From contig WQTS01000120.1 in NCBI GenBank assembly GCA_009786185.1, positions 1 through 36,144 of the forward strand: DNA of 36,144 nt, given 5' to 3'. The DNA comes from Bacteroidota bacterium (GTDB lineage: Bacteria; Bacteroidota; Bacteroidia; Bacteroidales; WCHB1-69). Within the stretch, counting starts at the first letter, position 1. Every line of letters begins with the position of its first letter. Below the pieces are notes generated by a model. The model had not been told where the DNA came from and did not search any database. It worked only from the letters and a program-made list of their open reading frames with translations. The translations under genes were made by a program, and so were the position numbers. Below are positions 8,951 through 17,517 of this stretch, one piece after another.

Positions 8951-9529
8951 ATGAAAATCAGGCTGATAAACAGGCATTTGCCCGGCATATTATTATTCGC
9001 AATCATCTCAGGAATTGTGTTGGTAATAATAAACGGATTGAGTATTCTGCCTGTTTTAATAATTATATTCCCTATTCAATTGCTATTATGGGTTTTACTG
9101 TATCTTTTTATTTTTAAACACGATAGAAGTAAGGATGATATTTTCGATGCAAAAGATGTACGTGAATCTGTTGAGAATAATTGTTCTACTAAAAAGGAGT
9201 TGATAGAAACAATTGCCGTCAAAAGCGGCAAAAAATTGCACATTATCCCCATCTCCGAAATTGTGTGCCTTCAAGCCTATGGTGATTATGTAAACATCAT
9301 GACTTTACAAGGCACTTATTTAAAAGAGCAAACCCTAAAATATTTTGAAGAACATTTGCCGGAAGAGCAGTTTTTAAGAGTCCACCGCTCACACATCGTA
9401 AACCTCCGCGCTATTGATGCAATAGAACGATACGGGCGCGAACAGTATTTGCTTATATTGTCTAATAAAGAGAAAGTTAAGGCAACGTTGGAGGGATATA
9501 AAAGATTGAAGGAAGTGCTGAAGTTGTAA
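8951..9529 (+). CDS. Membrane-anchored LytTR DNA-binding regulator
   Basis: A 192-residue protein with two hydrophobic segments at about residues 9-28 and 32-54, then a linker, then a LytTR DNA-binding domain over about 85-190. The typical core is visible: PISEIVCLQAYGDYVNIMT, then FLRVHRSHIVNL, then LEGYKRLKEVLKL at the end. Unlike AgrA or LytR regulators it has no receiver domain, so it cannot be driven by phosphotransfer in the usual way. Being tethered to the membrane and coupled to the LiaF-like gene (1-nt gap), it is probably controlled through contact with that protein; this is inference. Its target promoters are unknown. Confidence 0.85.
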   Translation: MKIRLINRHLPGILLFAIISGIVLVIINGLSILPVLIIIFPIQLLLWVLLYLFIFKHDRSKDDIFDAKDVRESVENNCSTKKELIETIAVKSGKKLHIIPISEIVCLQAYGDYVNIMTLQGTYLKEQTLKYFEEHLPEEQFLRVHRSHIVNLRAIDAIERYGREQYLLILSNKEKVKATLEGYKRLKEVLKL

Positions 9530-9555
9530 ATTTCACACAAAGGTGCGAAGTATTA

Positions 9556-9581
9556 ATTTTGAATTATGAGTTTTGAATTTT
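9556..9581 (+). repeat. Left inverted repeat of the four-helix-bundle gene cassette
   Basis: A 26-bp AT-rich sequence, TTTTGAATTATGAG followed by TTTTGAATTTT, whose reverse complement recurs at 9979-10004 with 24 of 26 positions matching. The pair encloses the frameshifted four-helix-bundle gene. Low complexity lowers the weight of the match. Confidence 0.5.
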
Positions 9582-9610
9582 GAATTAGACGACTGCAATT
9601 CAAAATTCAA
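9573..9610. terminator. AT-rich hairpin, possible bidirectional terminator
   Basis: Arms TTGAATTTTGAATT (9573-9586) and AATTCAAAATTCAA (9597-9610) are perfectly complementary over 14 bp around a 10-nt loop. The hairpin lies between the convergent lytTR and four-helix-bundle genes and covers the stop codon of the latter. On the minus strand it is preceded by an A/G-rich stretch but has no long T run after it, so termination is a guess. Confidence 0.4.
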
Positions 9611-9964
9611 CTCCTCTTTTTCTCTTGCATTGTTTTAATAATAGAAGTCAAAATATTTATAATTTCATCTATATCTTTCAAATATGTGGAGTAATTATAA
9701 TCAATTAATCTACTTTGCATTAAAAGCATTAGCCAATACTTTGTTTCTCTTGCTTCTTTTGAGGCTATAGACAGTTTATGAATAAAATCGCTTGCTGATT
9801 GCGCTGCCGTTGACTCTGCTACATTGGCACCAATACTCGTCCCACTTCGCAAAAGTTGCTTCGATAATACAAACTCTCTACTATCTACCAATATTTTATA
9901 CAATCCAAGTAACTTTTAACGCAAACTCAAAACTTTTCTCTTTAATTACATTCCCCTTTTTCAT
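9607..9964 (-). pseudogene. Four-helix-bundle (S23/IVP family) gene broken by a 1-nt frameshift
   Basis: From 9903 down, the frame reads YKILVDSREFVLSKQLLRSG and continues to a stop at 9607, a typical four-helix-bundle protein of the family first known from intervening sequences in 23S rRNA. The usual N-terminus is present upstream but in another frame: ATG at 9964 reads MKKGNVIKEKSFEFALKVTW and hits a stop at about 9898. Joining the two needs the removal of one base near 9903-9910; then KVTW-LYK lines up with the family pattern FAL-x4-LYK. This is either a real disruption or a sequencing error. Such proteins are about 115-120 residues, which fits the joined length. Their molecular role is poorly known. 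The gene sits between 26-bp inverted repeats. Confidence 0.72.
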
Positions 9965-9978
9965 ATCCAAAACAATGC

Positions 9979-10004
9979 AAAATTCAAAACTCAAAATTCA
10001 TAAT
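9979..10004 (-). repeat. Right inverted repeat of the four-helix-bundle gene cassette
   Basis: Inverted partner of 9556-9581 (24 of 26 matching). It ends on the first base of the DUF2851 stop triplet (10004-10006), so the cassette abuts that gene. The full span between outer ends is 449 bp. Confidence 0.5.
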
Positions 10005-11281
10005 CACTCCATCATCACCACCCTCTGCCCCACCACACAATCAATACACCGCTTCTTCCCACAATATTCATGATATAACTCTAACAACGCCTGCGAATCA
10101 CCCGCATTTTTAGCACAAAATCCCAAAGATTGATACTTTTTTGTAATATGGTTCTTTTCAAACGGAAGCAATTCAAGTAACTTCATACTATACTCCTGAA
10201 GTCTTTCATTACCAATAAACGCACCATAAGAATAAAGAAAAGGAATAAGCGCGTTAATGAGAAGCAAATGAAAACTTTTTTCGCCCATTGTTTTATCACT
10301 TACACGACTCTCTTTACCAAAATAATAATGCGTATTCCAATAATTATATGGCTGATTGATAAATATATTCTGAAAATAAGCAAGATTTTTGGGCTGCGTA
10401 ATTTTTGAAAATAGATCATGATGATTGAAAATAATTTCCCCTAATTGCGCCAAACGAATACATGGAAAATTATGTGGACGCAAACGCAGTAAATTCCAGC
10501 ACTTTACATCAATAGGAAGAAATTTATATTTGGCTCTAAGATATAAATATTCATTTTGTAACGACTGATAATAAACATCTTCCAACTCTTCCTCCAACAT
10601 ACCGGCTTGCCCGAAAATAAGCGCAGCAATTTGCAAATGCGAATCTGCATGCTTTTTTAATATTTTGTGTGGTAATGTTTTGCCAAGCATTTCAAAAGCA
10701 GGTGTATTCGTCTTAAATCCAAAACTTTGGCATAAAACATAAAACAACACTTGCTCCCAATCTTCTTGAAAAACATGCAATATTTCAAAAATTTGCGATT
10801 GCCTTCGTGTTAATCTGTCAAAAGCCAATCGAGTGAAAAAAGCTCGTAGCGTTAAAGGAGCTATTTTTTCAATGTATGCTTGACAAGGAAGAGAAAGTGA
10901 AGTGTGCATCAATTGGTTATATCGCAACAAAAGCTGAGAAGACAATAACGTTCGTAACTCTAAAGTTGGTAACGGTGTATTTTGCCCAATAAAAATCTCA
11001 CGGTCATGCTCATACACTACATGCAAAATTACTGAATTATATTTCGTATCGTTCTGGTGTTGATGTTTATACCAATCGGAAGAACGAATATGAATCTCTA
11101 CATTTCCTGCCCAGGTAACGCCGTCAATCTTAATAATTGCCTGTTTAAAATCAGGACCGGCATCCTGATGCGGAAAACCTTGATTTAATATAGAAACAGA
11201 TTGTTTGTGAACGGTTTCTAATTGTTCTTTGGCAAACCATTGGTTTTTCCAAACGTAATGCAATAGCTTTTCTGAGATCAT
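10004..11281 (-). CDS. DUF2851 family protein
   Basis: A 425-residue cytoplasmic-type protein without signal peptide. It matches the DUF2851 pattern widely found in Bacteroidota: an early LLHYVWKNQWF motif, then FPHQDAGPDFKQAIIKIDG and WAGNVEIHIRSSDWYKH, a histidine/aspartate-rich N-terminal part that recalls a nuclease-like fold, and a C-terminal cysteine motif KKRCIDCVVG. Its function is not established. The start at 11281 is supported by a good promoter on the minus strand (11325-11355) that leaves a leader of about 35 nt. It is divergent from the outer-membrane barrel gene. The downstream end touches the inverted repeat of the four-helix-bundle cassette. Confidence 0.85.
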   Translation of the reverse strand: MISEKLLHYVWKNQWFAKEQLETVHKQSVSILNQGFPHQDAGPDFKQAIIKIDGVTWAGNVEIHIRSSDWYKHQHQNDTKYNSVILHVVYEHDREIFIGQNTPLPTLELRTLLSSQLLLRYNQLMHTSLSLPCQAYIEKIAPLTLRAFFTRLAFDRLTRRQSQIFEILHVFQEDWEQVLFYVLCQSFGFKTNTPAFEMLGKTLPHKILKKHADSHLQIAALIFGQAGMLEEELEDVYYQSLQNEYLYLRAKYKFLPIDVKCWNLLRLRPHNFPCIRLAQLGEIIFNHHDLFSKITQPKNLAYFQNIFINQPYNYWNTHYYFGKESRVSDKTMGEKSFHLLLINALIPFLYSYGAFIGNERLQEYSMKLLELLPFEKNHITKKYQSLGFCAKNAGDSQALLELYHEYCGKKRCIDCVVGQRVVMME

Positions 11282-11324
11282 AACGAGTTAATTTAGAGTA
11301 TTTGTAGTTTTTTTTACGAATCCG

Positions 11325-11355
11325 CAAATATATGTTTGAAAATTACGTTTGTCAA
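11325..11355 (-). promoter_or_regulatory. Bacteroidota-type promoter for the DUF2851 gene
   Basis: On the minus strand TTGAC (11355-11351) is followed by 18 nt and TATATTTG (11332-11325), which matches the TAnnTTTG -7 box of Bacteroidota. The same layout, with the same flanking bases TTGACAAACG and TATATTTGCG, precedes the transposase at 35.0 kb. Confidence 0.65.
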
Positions 11356-11373
11356 GGGGTCAATACATTTTTT

Positions 11374-13191
11374 ATGAAAAAAATATTTGTAATTGCAATT
11401 TCACTTCTTTTTGTAGGCGTTGCTTTTTCGCAACCTATTGATACGGCGCGATTTCGATTAGATTTCACTCCAAGTCTTCAAAATTTCCACAAAATAACGC
11501 AGCCAGCCCTCATTCCTGATGAAATGCCGGAGCCGGTAAATTTTGAGTATGAAATAGCTCCGCAAGCTATCGACCTCTCTTTTTCGCCTGCGCCTATCAA
11601 ACCTGTCAAATTTCCCGGAGATGTGATGAAAAAACTCTACCGCAATTTTTTGAAAGTAGGTTTTGGCTATCCGGTTACACCGCTTGGCGAACTGTGCATT
11701 CACAATTTCGATAATTCCAAATTTTCTTATGGGCTGAATGTCAACCACATTTCAGGCTGGGCGCCACCTATCGGAAAAGAGATGAAAAAATATGCTTACG
11801 CGCCGTTTAGCGATACACGGGCACATCTGTTTTTTAATACGTTTTTTCGAAATCAAACGCTTTATTCTTCCATAGGTTACAATCATAATGTAGCTCATTT
11901 ATTTGGGTTTAACCGTGATAATACTCCTGAATCTTTACATAAATATTATGAAAAAGAATATCGATATCTATTAAAGAATAATTTTCAACATTTGTACGCC
12001 GAAGTTGGGTTACGTTCAAATTTTCTTCCGGAAGATGCTAAGCTTAAACAAGATGTACGCCTGAATTACAATTTTATTCATGCCATCAACACAGCAGATA
12101 TGGAAAATCACATCGGAGTTGCTTCTATTTTTGCGTATGACGTGTTATTTCGAAGGCTCAACGGTTTTTTTCGTCCACAGTTAGATTTTAATGTAGATTA
12201 TTATCTTCATAGCTGGCAAAATGATTTTAAATTTGTTTGTGACCCTGCACTATGCTCTATAGAACATGAGCAGTTTTTAGGCACCACCAACAGTTTTAAA
12301 ATTGAATTTATCCCTACCGTTAAATTTGCAGTAAGAGAATATCATCTCCGTTTGGGGCTTGGAGTTCCTATTATTAACAGCTTGGATGCCAACATGCAAG
12401 GAACTGCAAAATGCCCGGTATTTCCGGTTGCAGAACTGCAATTAGGCATTGTGCCCGGTATTTTAAGCATTTATGCCGGCGTTGACGGAAATGTTAAATA
12501 CAATTCTCTCAAAGATTTACTTTACGAAAATCCGTTTCTAAAAACCGGATTGGATTCGCTTCGATTTTCAAGAACACAAATCAGCATTTTCGGAGGCGTA
12601 AAGGGTAATCTGGTAAAAAAATTGAACTACCATGTTTCCGGGCGCTATTCATACACCCAAGATATGGCATTTTTCTTTTTAGATACGGCTTCGCGGCTTA
12701 AAAACAAATTCGATGTAGTATATGCAAACGTGAATTGGGTAAATGTTTGTGCCAATTTAAATTGGCAGGTTGTAAATAAACTTTATTTGAATTTGGAAGC
12801 CAATTATTGGGGGTATTTTAACTACGAAAAATTTATTGCAAAACCTTGGTATAAACCAAATTTTGAAGTGGCTTTCGCAGGAAAATATTATCTCAAAGAG
12901 AAATATATTTTCGATCTTAATATGAAATTAGGATTTGGAAGTTATGCCTTAAAACCTCGTTTAGAGGAAGATAGAATGGTTTATCTAACTGAGAGGATGA
13001 ATCCTATTTTAAATTTTGGAGTAGGTTTTGAATATTTAATTACCAAACGTTTTTCATGCTTTGCCACGGTAAACAATCTTGGATTTCAAAATTTTGCAAA
13101 ATATTACAATTTTAACAACGTTGGATTTAATGCCATTCTCGGAATTACCTACTCTTTTGGTGATGAAAATTTAAGGAGAACGAAAAAATAG
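11374..13191 (+). CDS. Predicted outer-membrane beta-barrel protein, unknown function
   Basis: A 605-residue protein counted from ATG 11374, which begins a clean signal peptide (MKKIFVIAISLLFVGVAFSQ). The upstream in-frame ATG at 11332 would add 14 residues before it and overlaps the -7 box of the opposite promoter, so it is unlikely. After a proline-rich segment of about 70 residues, the rest alternates aromatic and polar residues in short strands (FLKVGFGYPV, FSYGLNVNHISGW, YSSIGYNHNV, FECLITK-like end strands), as in TonB-receptor-type barrels. No plug domain is seen. The protein ends LGITYSFGDENLRRTKK rather than on a terminal aromatic. I recall similar hypothetical proteins from Bacteroidales but know no function. 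It is convergent with the activase gene. Confidence 0.72.
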   Translation: MKKIFVIAISLLFVGVAFSQPIDTARFRLDFTPSLQNFHKITQPALIPDEMPEPVNFEYEIAPQAIDLSFSPAPIKPVKFPGDVMKKLYRNFLKVGFGYPVTPLGELCIHNFDNSKFSYGLNVNHISGWAPPIGKEMKKYAYAPFSDTRAHLFFNTFFRNQTLYSSIGYNHNVAHLFGFNRDNTPESLHKYYEKEYRYLLKNNFQHLYAEVGLRSNFLPEDAKLKQDVRLNYNFIHAINTADMENHIGVASIFAYDVLFRRLNGFFRPQLDFNVDYYLHSWQNDFKFVCDPALCSIEHEQFLGTTNSFKIEFIPTVKFAVREYHLRLGLGVPIINSLDANMQGTAKCPVFPVAELQLGIVPGILSIYAGVDGNVKYNSLKDLLYENPFLKTGLDSLRFSRTQISIFGGVKGNLVKKLNYHVSGRYSYTQDMAFFFLDTASRLKNKFDVVYANVNWVNVCANLNWQVVNKLYLNLEANYWGYFNYEKFIAKPWYKPNFEVAFAGKYYLKEKYIFDLNMKLGFGSYALKPRLEEDRMVYLTERMNPILNFGVGFEYLITKRFSCFATVNNLGFQNFAKYYNFNNVGFNAILGITYSFGDENLRRTKK

Positions 13192-13208
13192 TTTATTCCT
13201 ATCTATTC

Positions 13209-13237
13209 TTCTCTGTGTAAAAATATTTCACAGAGAA
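13209..13237. terminator. Hairpin between convergent genes, repeat-derived
   Basis: Arms TTCTCTGTG (13209-13217) and CACAGAGAA (13229-13237) pair perfectly over 9 bp with an 11-nt loop. The right arm continues into CCACGGAGAA, a sequence common between genes in many bacteria in my recollection. Its place between convergent genes suggests a bidirectional terminator, but no T run follows. Confidence 0.45.
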
Positions 13238-13249
13238 CCACGGAGAAGA

Positions 13250-16200
13250 TTATGAAAACATTGTGCTTTTAAACAATTCTAAACGATTCTGTATATTCAC
13301 TTCACTTGTGCCGCCATCGAAATCTAAAGACAATAGATTTAATTTTGGAAATTTTGTTTTCAGTTTCTTTTCCAAACCTTTAGAAATAATGTGGTTGGCA
13401 ATACATCCAAAAGGTTGTAGGCTCATTACATTGTGAACACCTTTTTGATAATACGCTGCAATTTCCGCAGGAAGTAACCAGCCTTCTCCAAATTGACATC
13501 CCAAATCTATAAGTTCTTTGGCGTACTCGGCTTCGTAAAAAATATCATTGATAGGTGAAAAATATTCAAAATCTACACAAATTTTATTTGCTCTTGCAAT
13601 GTTTTTCCGAATCAAAGCATGCAAGCCATCGAAAATAAACTCGGGAACTAATGATTCTGAAAAACCATAATTTTTGTTCACCTTTCTGTTCACAAAACTT
13701 TGCATAAAAAACGGCAAAATTTGAGGAGGGAGTACCTCAATCCCTTCTGCCTGCAGCTGTTTGATAATATGGCGATGCGAAAAACTGTTGAATTTTAAGT
13801 AAATTTCGCCTACAATGCCTACTGAGGACATTTTTTTATTTGAAGTTGTAATTAATTTAAAATCAAGAACAGCTTCTCTTAATAACGCAAACATTTTTTT
13901 GGATCTATTTTGAAGAATCGCCTCTGAAATCTTCTTTAAATATTTCTCTTTTAACAGATTAGCAGCTCCATTTTGAGTTTCTCGAACCACACTTGTAGCG
14001 TGCAATTGCGCTAAGCAATCGGAAATTAATATGGCATTGAAAAGTGCAGGTAATACTTTGAACCAATTCACTTTAAACCCGGGCTGTTCATTAAATAAAG
14101 AATCGGAAGCAGCAATTGCTACTACCGGAATATGTTCGAATCCGTTATCTGTCAAAGCTTTTTTTAAGATGGCGACATAATTGGTGGCACGGCACTGCCC
14201 GCCAGTTTGCGTTAAAGCTACCGCTGTGTTTTCTAAGTCATATTTTCCTGATTTTAACGCTTTAAGCAAATCTCCAACAACCAACGTTGCGGGATAACAT
14301 ACTTCGTTATGCGCTACTTTAAGTCCCATTTCAATGGTTTCTTGATCCGGTTCAGGTAAAATTTCCAGATTATATCCGGCTAATTTGAATACAGGTGGCA
14401 ATAGTGGGGATTGGAATTCGGAGAAATAGGGGGCTAAAATTAATTTGTTTTTATCGGTCTTTTCAAATAATTTGCGTTTTGTTTGTAGGGGCGCAAAATT
14501 TTGCGCCCCTACGGGCATTCCCAAATTTTCAATCAACGACCGCACACGCAATCGCAATGACCCAATGTTATTTACATCATCCAATTTCAAAATCGTCAAT
14601 GTTTTCCCTTGTTTCTCAAGCACTTGTTTTATATCATCCAATAAAAAAGCATCGGGTCCGCAACCGAAAGAGGTCATCATAGCAAATTGAAGATTAGAAC
14701 TCTCTTTTCCTGCAAACTTCGCTGCTTTTAATATTCGGTTGATGTAATGCCACTGTGTAATAGTATAAGTATCTAATAATTCAACTTCTTTAAAACGCAT
14801 AATATCTTCCGAAATCACATTTATGCCCATATCGCTCATTGTTTCGGCTAATTTATGTTGGATTAAGGGGTCTGTGTGGTAGGGACGGCCTGCGAGGAGA
14901 ATGGTTAGTTGCGGTGGGCGGTGGGCGGTGGGCGGTGATGGGTAAGAGATATGAGGTGTGAGGTGATAGATTTCACAGTTTTTTTTGTAAATTTCTTCGG
15001 CGTAAGTTTTTTGCGCAAATAATGCTTTATTTATGGCATTTTCTGCCGTTTTTTTGTCAATTCTCAATGTTTTTAGGTAACTAATCACATTTTTGTACAA
15101 TCCTTTTTTTGTGCGAAAACTTACCATCGGAGCATCTAAAGGAATAGGTAGTTGCTCGCTGCCTTTTAGCACTTCGGAATATGCAAAAACAATAGGACAA
15201 TTATATGAATTTGAAGTTGTTGTATCGTTTTCTTCATAAACAACCATAGGGTAAAAAATGCGTGTAACATTTTTTGCCACTAAATCATGAATATGGCTGT
15301 GTATCAATTTAGCCGGAAAACAAATATTATCCGACATTACACCGGAAACTGCATTTTCATAATCAGAGTATCTTGAGTGTGAAGAGAGTAGTACTTCAAA
15401 TCCACATTCCGAAAACAATTGATGCCAAAAAGGATAATTTTCATACATCCCCAATGCACGTGGAATGCCAATTTTTACCGACGCAGAAATTGAGGGTCTG
15501 TCAAATAAAAGTTTGTATTTTTCTGCATAAATATTTCTTCCTTTTCCTGCTTGTGTTCCTTTATTACTGAATATTTTTTCGCATTTATTCCCGGAAATAA
15601 AATGCTGTCCGTTTGTAAATTTATAGATATTAATATAACACTGATTATCACATGCTTTGCAATGAGAATTTTGCAAAGTATAATCACAATTTTCGAGCAA
15701 TCGCGCCACTTCCACCGGTACATGTTGTGCTGCATTTTTAGCATACAAAGCGCACCCGAAAGCACCCATAAATTCCGGAATATTAGTAAACGAAACCTCC
15801 GTATTTGTAAGTTTTTCCAATGCTCTCACAATAGCGTGATTTTTCATAGCGCCACCTTGCACCGAAATACGCGCGCCTAACGATGAAAAGTCATGTAGGC
15901 GAAGCACTTTAAACAAACAGTTTTTAATTACGGAATAAGATAATCCTGCTGCAATATCCTCGCTTTTTGCACCCTCGCGAAGAAATTGTTTTACTTTAGA
16001 ATTCATAAAAACAGTACACCTCGTGCCCAAATCACAGGGATTTTTAGCAAAACATGCTTTTTCTGCAAACAATTGTACAGAATAGTTCAAAGTTTTAGCA
16101 AATGCTTCAATAAAAGAGCCGCAACCGGATGAACAAGCTTCATTAATCTCTACTCGTTCAATGGTGTTGTTTTTTATAAAAAGCGCTTTCATATCTTGTC

Positions 16201-17509
16201 CACCAATATCCAACACAAAGGTAAGTTCGGGATTATTATGCTTGGCGCCCAAATAATGCGCTTTAGTCTCCACAATGCTTTCTCCGAGATGGAAAGCCGT
16301 CTTCATCAAATCTTCACCATAGCCGGTTGAACATGAGCCTTTTATTGTAAAACTTCTAGCCGTTTTTTTAGCTTCTTCTAAAAAAAGTGCTAATCCTTTT
16401 TTGATATTTAAAATCGAATTACCCTGATTTGGAGCATAATATTTATAAACAATATTGCAATCTTCATCTATCAGAATTATTTTGCCTGTGGTAGAACCGG
16501 AATCGATTCCTAAGTACAAATTCTCAGAACAACGTTGCAAGTCTTTTTCGGGAATGAATGTGTTTTGCTTGTTTTTAAGCCAAATTTGATATTCTTCTTG
16601 AGTATCAAATAAAGGCATTAAAGAAGAGGTTAGTTCAGAAAATTCAACATTATTATCAAATTGTTCTATTAAAGATTTTAAAGTCCTTAAAGATTTTGTG
16701 AACTTTGATGACTTGTTCCGGGGCAGTTCTGCACTTTGTAATGCAGCGCCGAAAGCAGTGAGTAAGTTAGCATTTTCTGTAAAAATGAGATCATTTTCTT
16801 CTAAATTGAGATAATTTAACAAGGCATTTTTTAATGCAGGTAAAAATTGAAAAGGACCGCCGCTCAGCAAAATGGGGGGCGTTATTTTCATTCCTTTAGA
16901 AAGACCGCCTACAATTTGCACCACCACTGCATGAAATACCGAAGCTGCAATATCCTCTTTATGAATATTTTTGCTAATCATATTTTGGACATCGGTTTTG
17001 GAAAACACGCCGCAACGCGAAGCCATAGGATAAATGCGAGCGCTGTTTTCGGAAAATTGGCTTAATTGTTCGGTAGTGCAGCCGAAGAGTATTGCCATTT
17101 GATCTAAAAACGCGCCGGTTCCGCCGGAGCAGTTGCCGCTCATGCGCATTTCAGGAATCGCTTCTTCTCTCAAAAATACCATTTTAGCATCTTCTCCGCC
17201 CATATCAATAATGGTCTTGCAAGTCGGAAAGTTCTTTTTTACATATTCGGTTTCTGCAATTACTTCTTGCACAAAAGGCAAAGCGTAACGTTCGCACACG
17301 CCCATGCCTGCAGAACCGGTTAAAGCTACCGACAACGACACATCTCCAAGTTGGCGATGTAAGTCGGTAAGAATTGACTTTAACAGGGGAAGGTATTGTG
17401 TATGGTGAATTTGGTAATTTGATGCAATGATTTCATCTTTAGTATTTAATGCCACATATTTTATGGTGGTTGAACCGATATCTATTCCTAATTTAACGCT
17501 GTTTTTCAT
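13250..17509 (-). CDS. Giant acyl-CoA dehydratase activase-type protein (two BadF/BcrA ATPase domains plus HgdB-like C-terminal part)
   Basis: A 1419-residue protein combining two ASKHA ATPase domains of the 2-hydroxyacyl-CoA dehydratase activator kind with a large C-terminal part. Domain 1 (about 1-260) has GIDIGSTTIK, DMGGEDAK (102-109) and CSGGTG (127-132). Domain 2 (about 330-595) has LGIDSGSTTGK, DIGGQDMK (434-441) and CSSGCG (459-464). Cysteines in both are placed to hold a bridging 4Fe-4S cluster. Residues 617-624 hold CKACDNQC, with another C at about 648. The rest includes LLAGRPYHTDPL and TGGQCRATNY, as in DUF2229 and dehydratase-subunit-like regions. Activators use ATP to inject electrons into dehydratases or reductases; the substrate of these giant versions is not known. 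It follows a tetR-like gene by 8 nt. Two repeat-derived stretches lie in frame (14485-14512 and 14911-14938). Confidence 0.88.
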   Translation of the reverse strand: MKNSVKLGIDIGSTTIKYVALNTKDEIIASNYQIHHTQYLPLLKSILTDLHRQLGDVSLSVALTGSAGMGVCERYALPFVQEVIAETEYVKKNFPTCKTIIDMGGEDAKMVFLREEAIPEMRMSGNCSGGTGAFLDQMAILFGCTTEQLSQFSENSARIYPMASRCGVFSKTDVQNMISKNIHKEDIAASVFHAVVVQIVGGLSKGMKITPPILLSGGPFQFLPALKNALLNYLNLEENDLIFTENANLLTAFGAALQSAELPRNKSSKFTKSLRTLKSLIEQFDNNVEFSELTSSLMPLFDTQEEYQIWLKNKQNTFIPEKDLQRCSENLYLGIDSGSTTGKIILIDEDCNIVYKYYAPNQGNSILNIKKGLALFLEEAKKTARSFTIKGSCSTGYGEDLMKTAFHLGESIVETKAHYLGAKHNNPELTFVLDIGGQDMKALFIKNNTIERVEINEACSSGCGSFIEAFAKTLNYSVQLFAEKACFAKNPCDLGTRCTVFMNSKVKQFLREGAKSEDIAAGLSYSVIKNCLFKVLRLHDFSSLGARISVQGGAMKNHAIVRALEKLTNTEVSFTNIPEFMGAFGCALYAKNAAQHVPVEVARLLENCDYTLQNSHCKACDNQCYINIYKFTNGQHFISGNKCEKIFSNKGTQAGKGRNIYAEKYKLLFDRPSISASVKIGIPRALGMYENYPFWHQLFSECGFEVLLSSHSRYSDYENAVSGVMSDNICFPAKLIHSHIHDLVAKNVTRIFYPMVVYEENDTTTSNSYNCPIVFAYSEVLKGSEQLPIPLDAPMVSFRTKKGLYKNVISYLKTLRIDKKTAENAINKALFAQKTYAEEIYKKNCEIYHLTPHISYPSPPTAHRPPQLTILLAGRPYHTDPLIQHKLAETMSDMGINVISEDIMRFKEVELLDTYTITQWHYINRILKAAKFAGKESSNLQFAMMTSFGCGPDAFLLDDIKQVLEKQGKTLTILKLDDVNNIGSLRLRVRSLIENLGMPVGAQNFAPLQTKRKLFEKTDKNKLILAPYFSEFQSPLLPPVFKLAGYNLEILPEPDQETIEMGLKVAHNEVCYPATLVVGDLLKALKSGKYDLENTAVALTQTGGQCRATNYVAILKKALTDNGFEHIPVVAIAASDSLFNEQPGFKVNWFKVLPALFNAILISDCLAQLHATSVVRETQNGAANLLKEKYLKKISEAILQNRSKKMFALLREAVLDFKLITTSNKKMSSVGIVGEIYLKFNSFSHRHIIKQLQAEGIEVLPPQILPFFMQSFVNRKVNKNYGFSESLVPEFIFDGLHALIRKNIARANKICVDFEYFSPINDIFYEAEYAKELIDLGCQFGEGWLLPAEIAAYYQKGVHNVMSLQPFGCIANHIISKGLEKKLKTKFPKLNLLSLDFDGGTSEVNIQNRLELFKSTMFS
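14485..14512. repeat. 28-bp perfect palindrome inside the activase gene
   Basis: GTAGGGGCGCAAAA followed by its exact reverse complement TTTTGCGCCCCTAC gives a 28-bp palindrome with no loop. It encodes about residues 1000-1009 (VGAQNFAPL) of the activase in frame. I recall similar GTAGGGGCGC palindromes as dispersed repeats in several phyla, so this looks like an inserted element rather than native coding sequence. Confidence 0.8.
14911..14938. repeat. Tandem GGCGGTG repeat inside the activase gene
   Basis: Four near-perfect units of the 7-mer GCGGTGG occur in a row, followed on the + strand by a GAGGTGTGAGGTGATAG tract to about 14970. On the coding strand this gives the proline/histidine-rich stretch SPPTAHRPPQ just before LLAGRPYHTDP. 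Seven- to eight-base GGT/GAGGT repeats of this kind are usually intergenic. Confidence 0.7.
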
Positions 17510-17517
17510 ACAAAATG

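Noticed and set aside
11332..11373. Upstream ATG of the outer-membrane barrel gene
   Set aside because: It would put 14 residues before a clean signal peptide and overlaps the -7 box of the divergent promoter.
14395..14690. Plus-strand frames opposite the activase gene
   Set aside because: They are antisense shadows of conserved activase sequence and the palindrome, with no motif or signal of their own.
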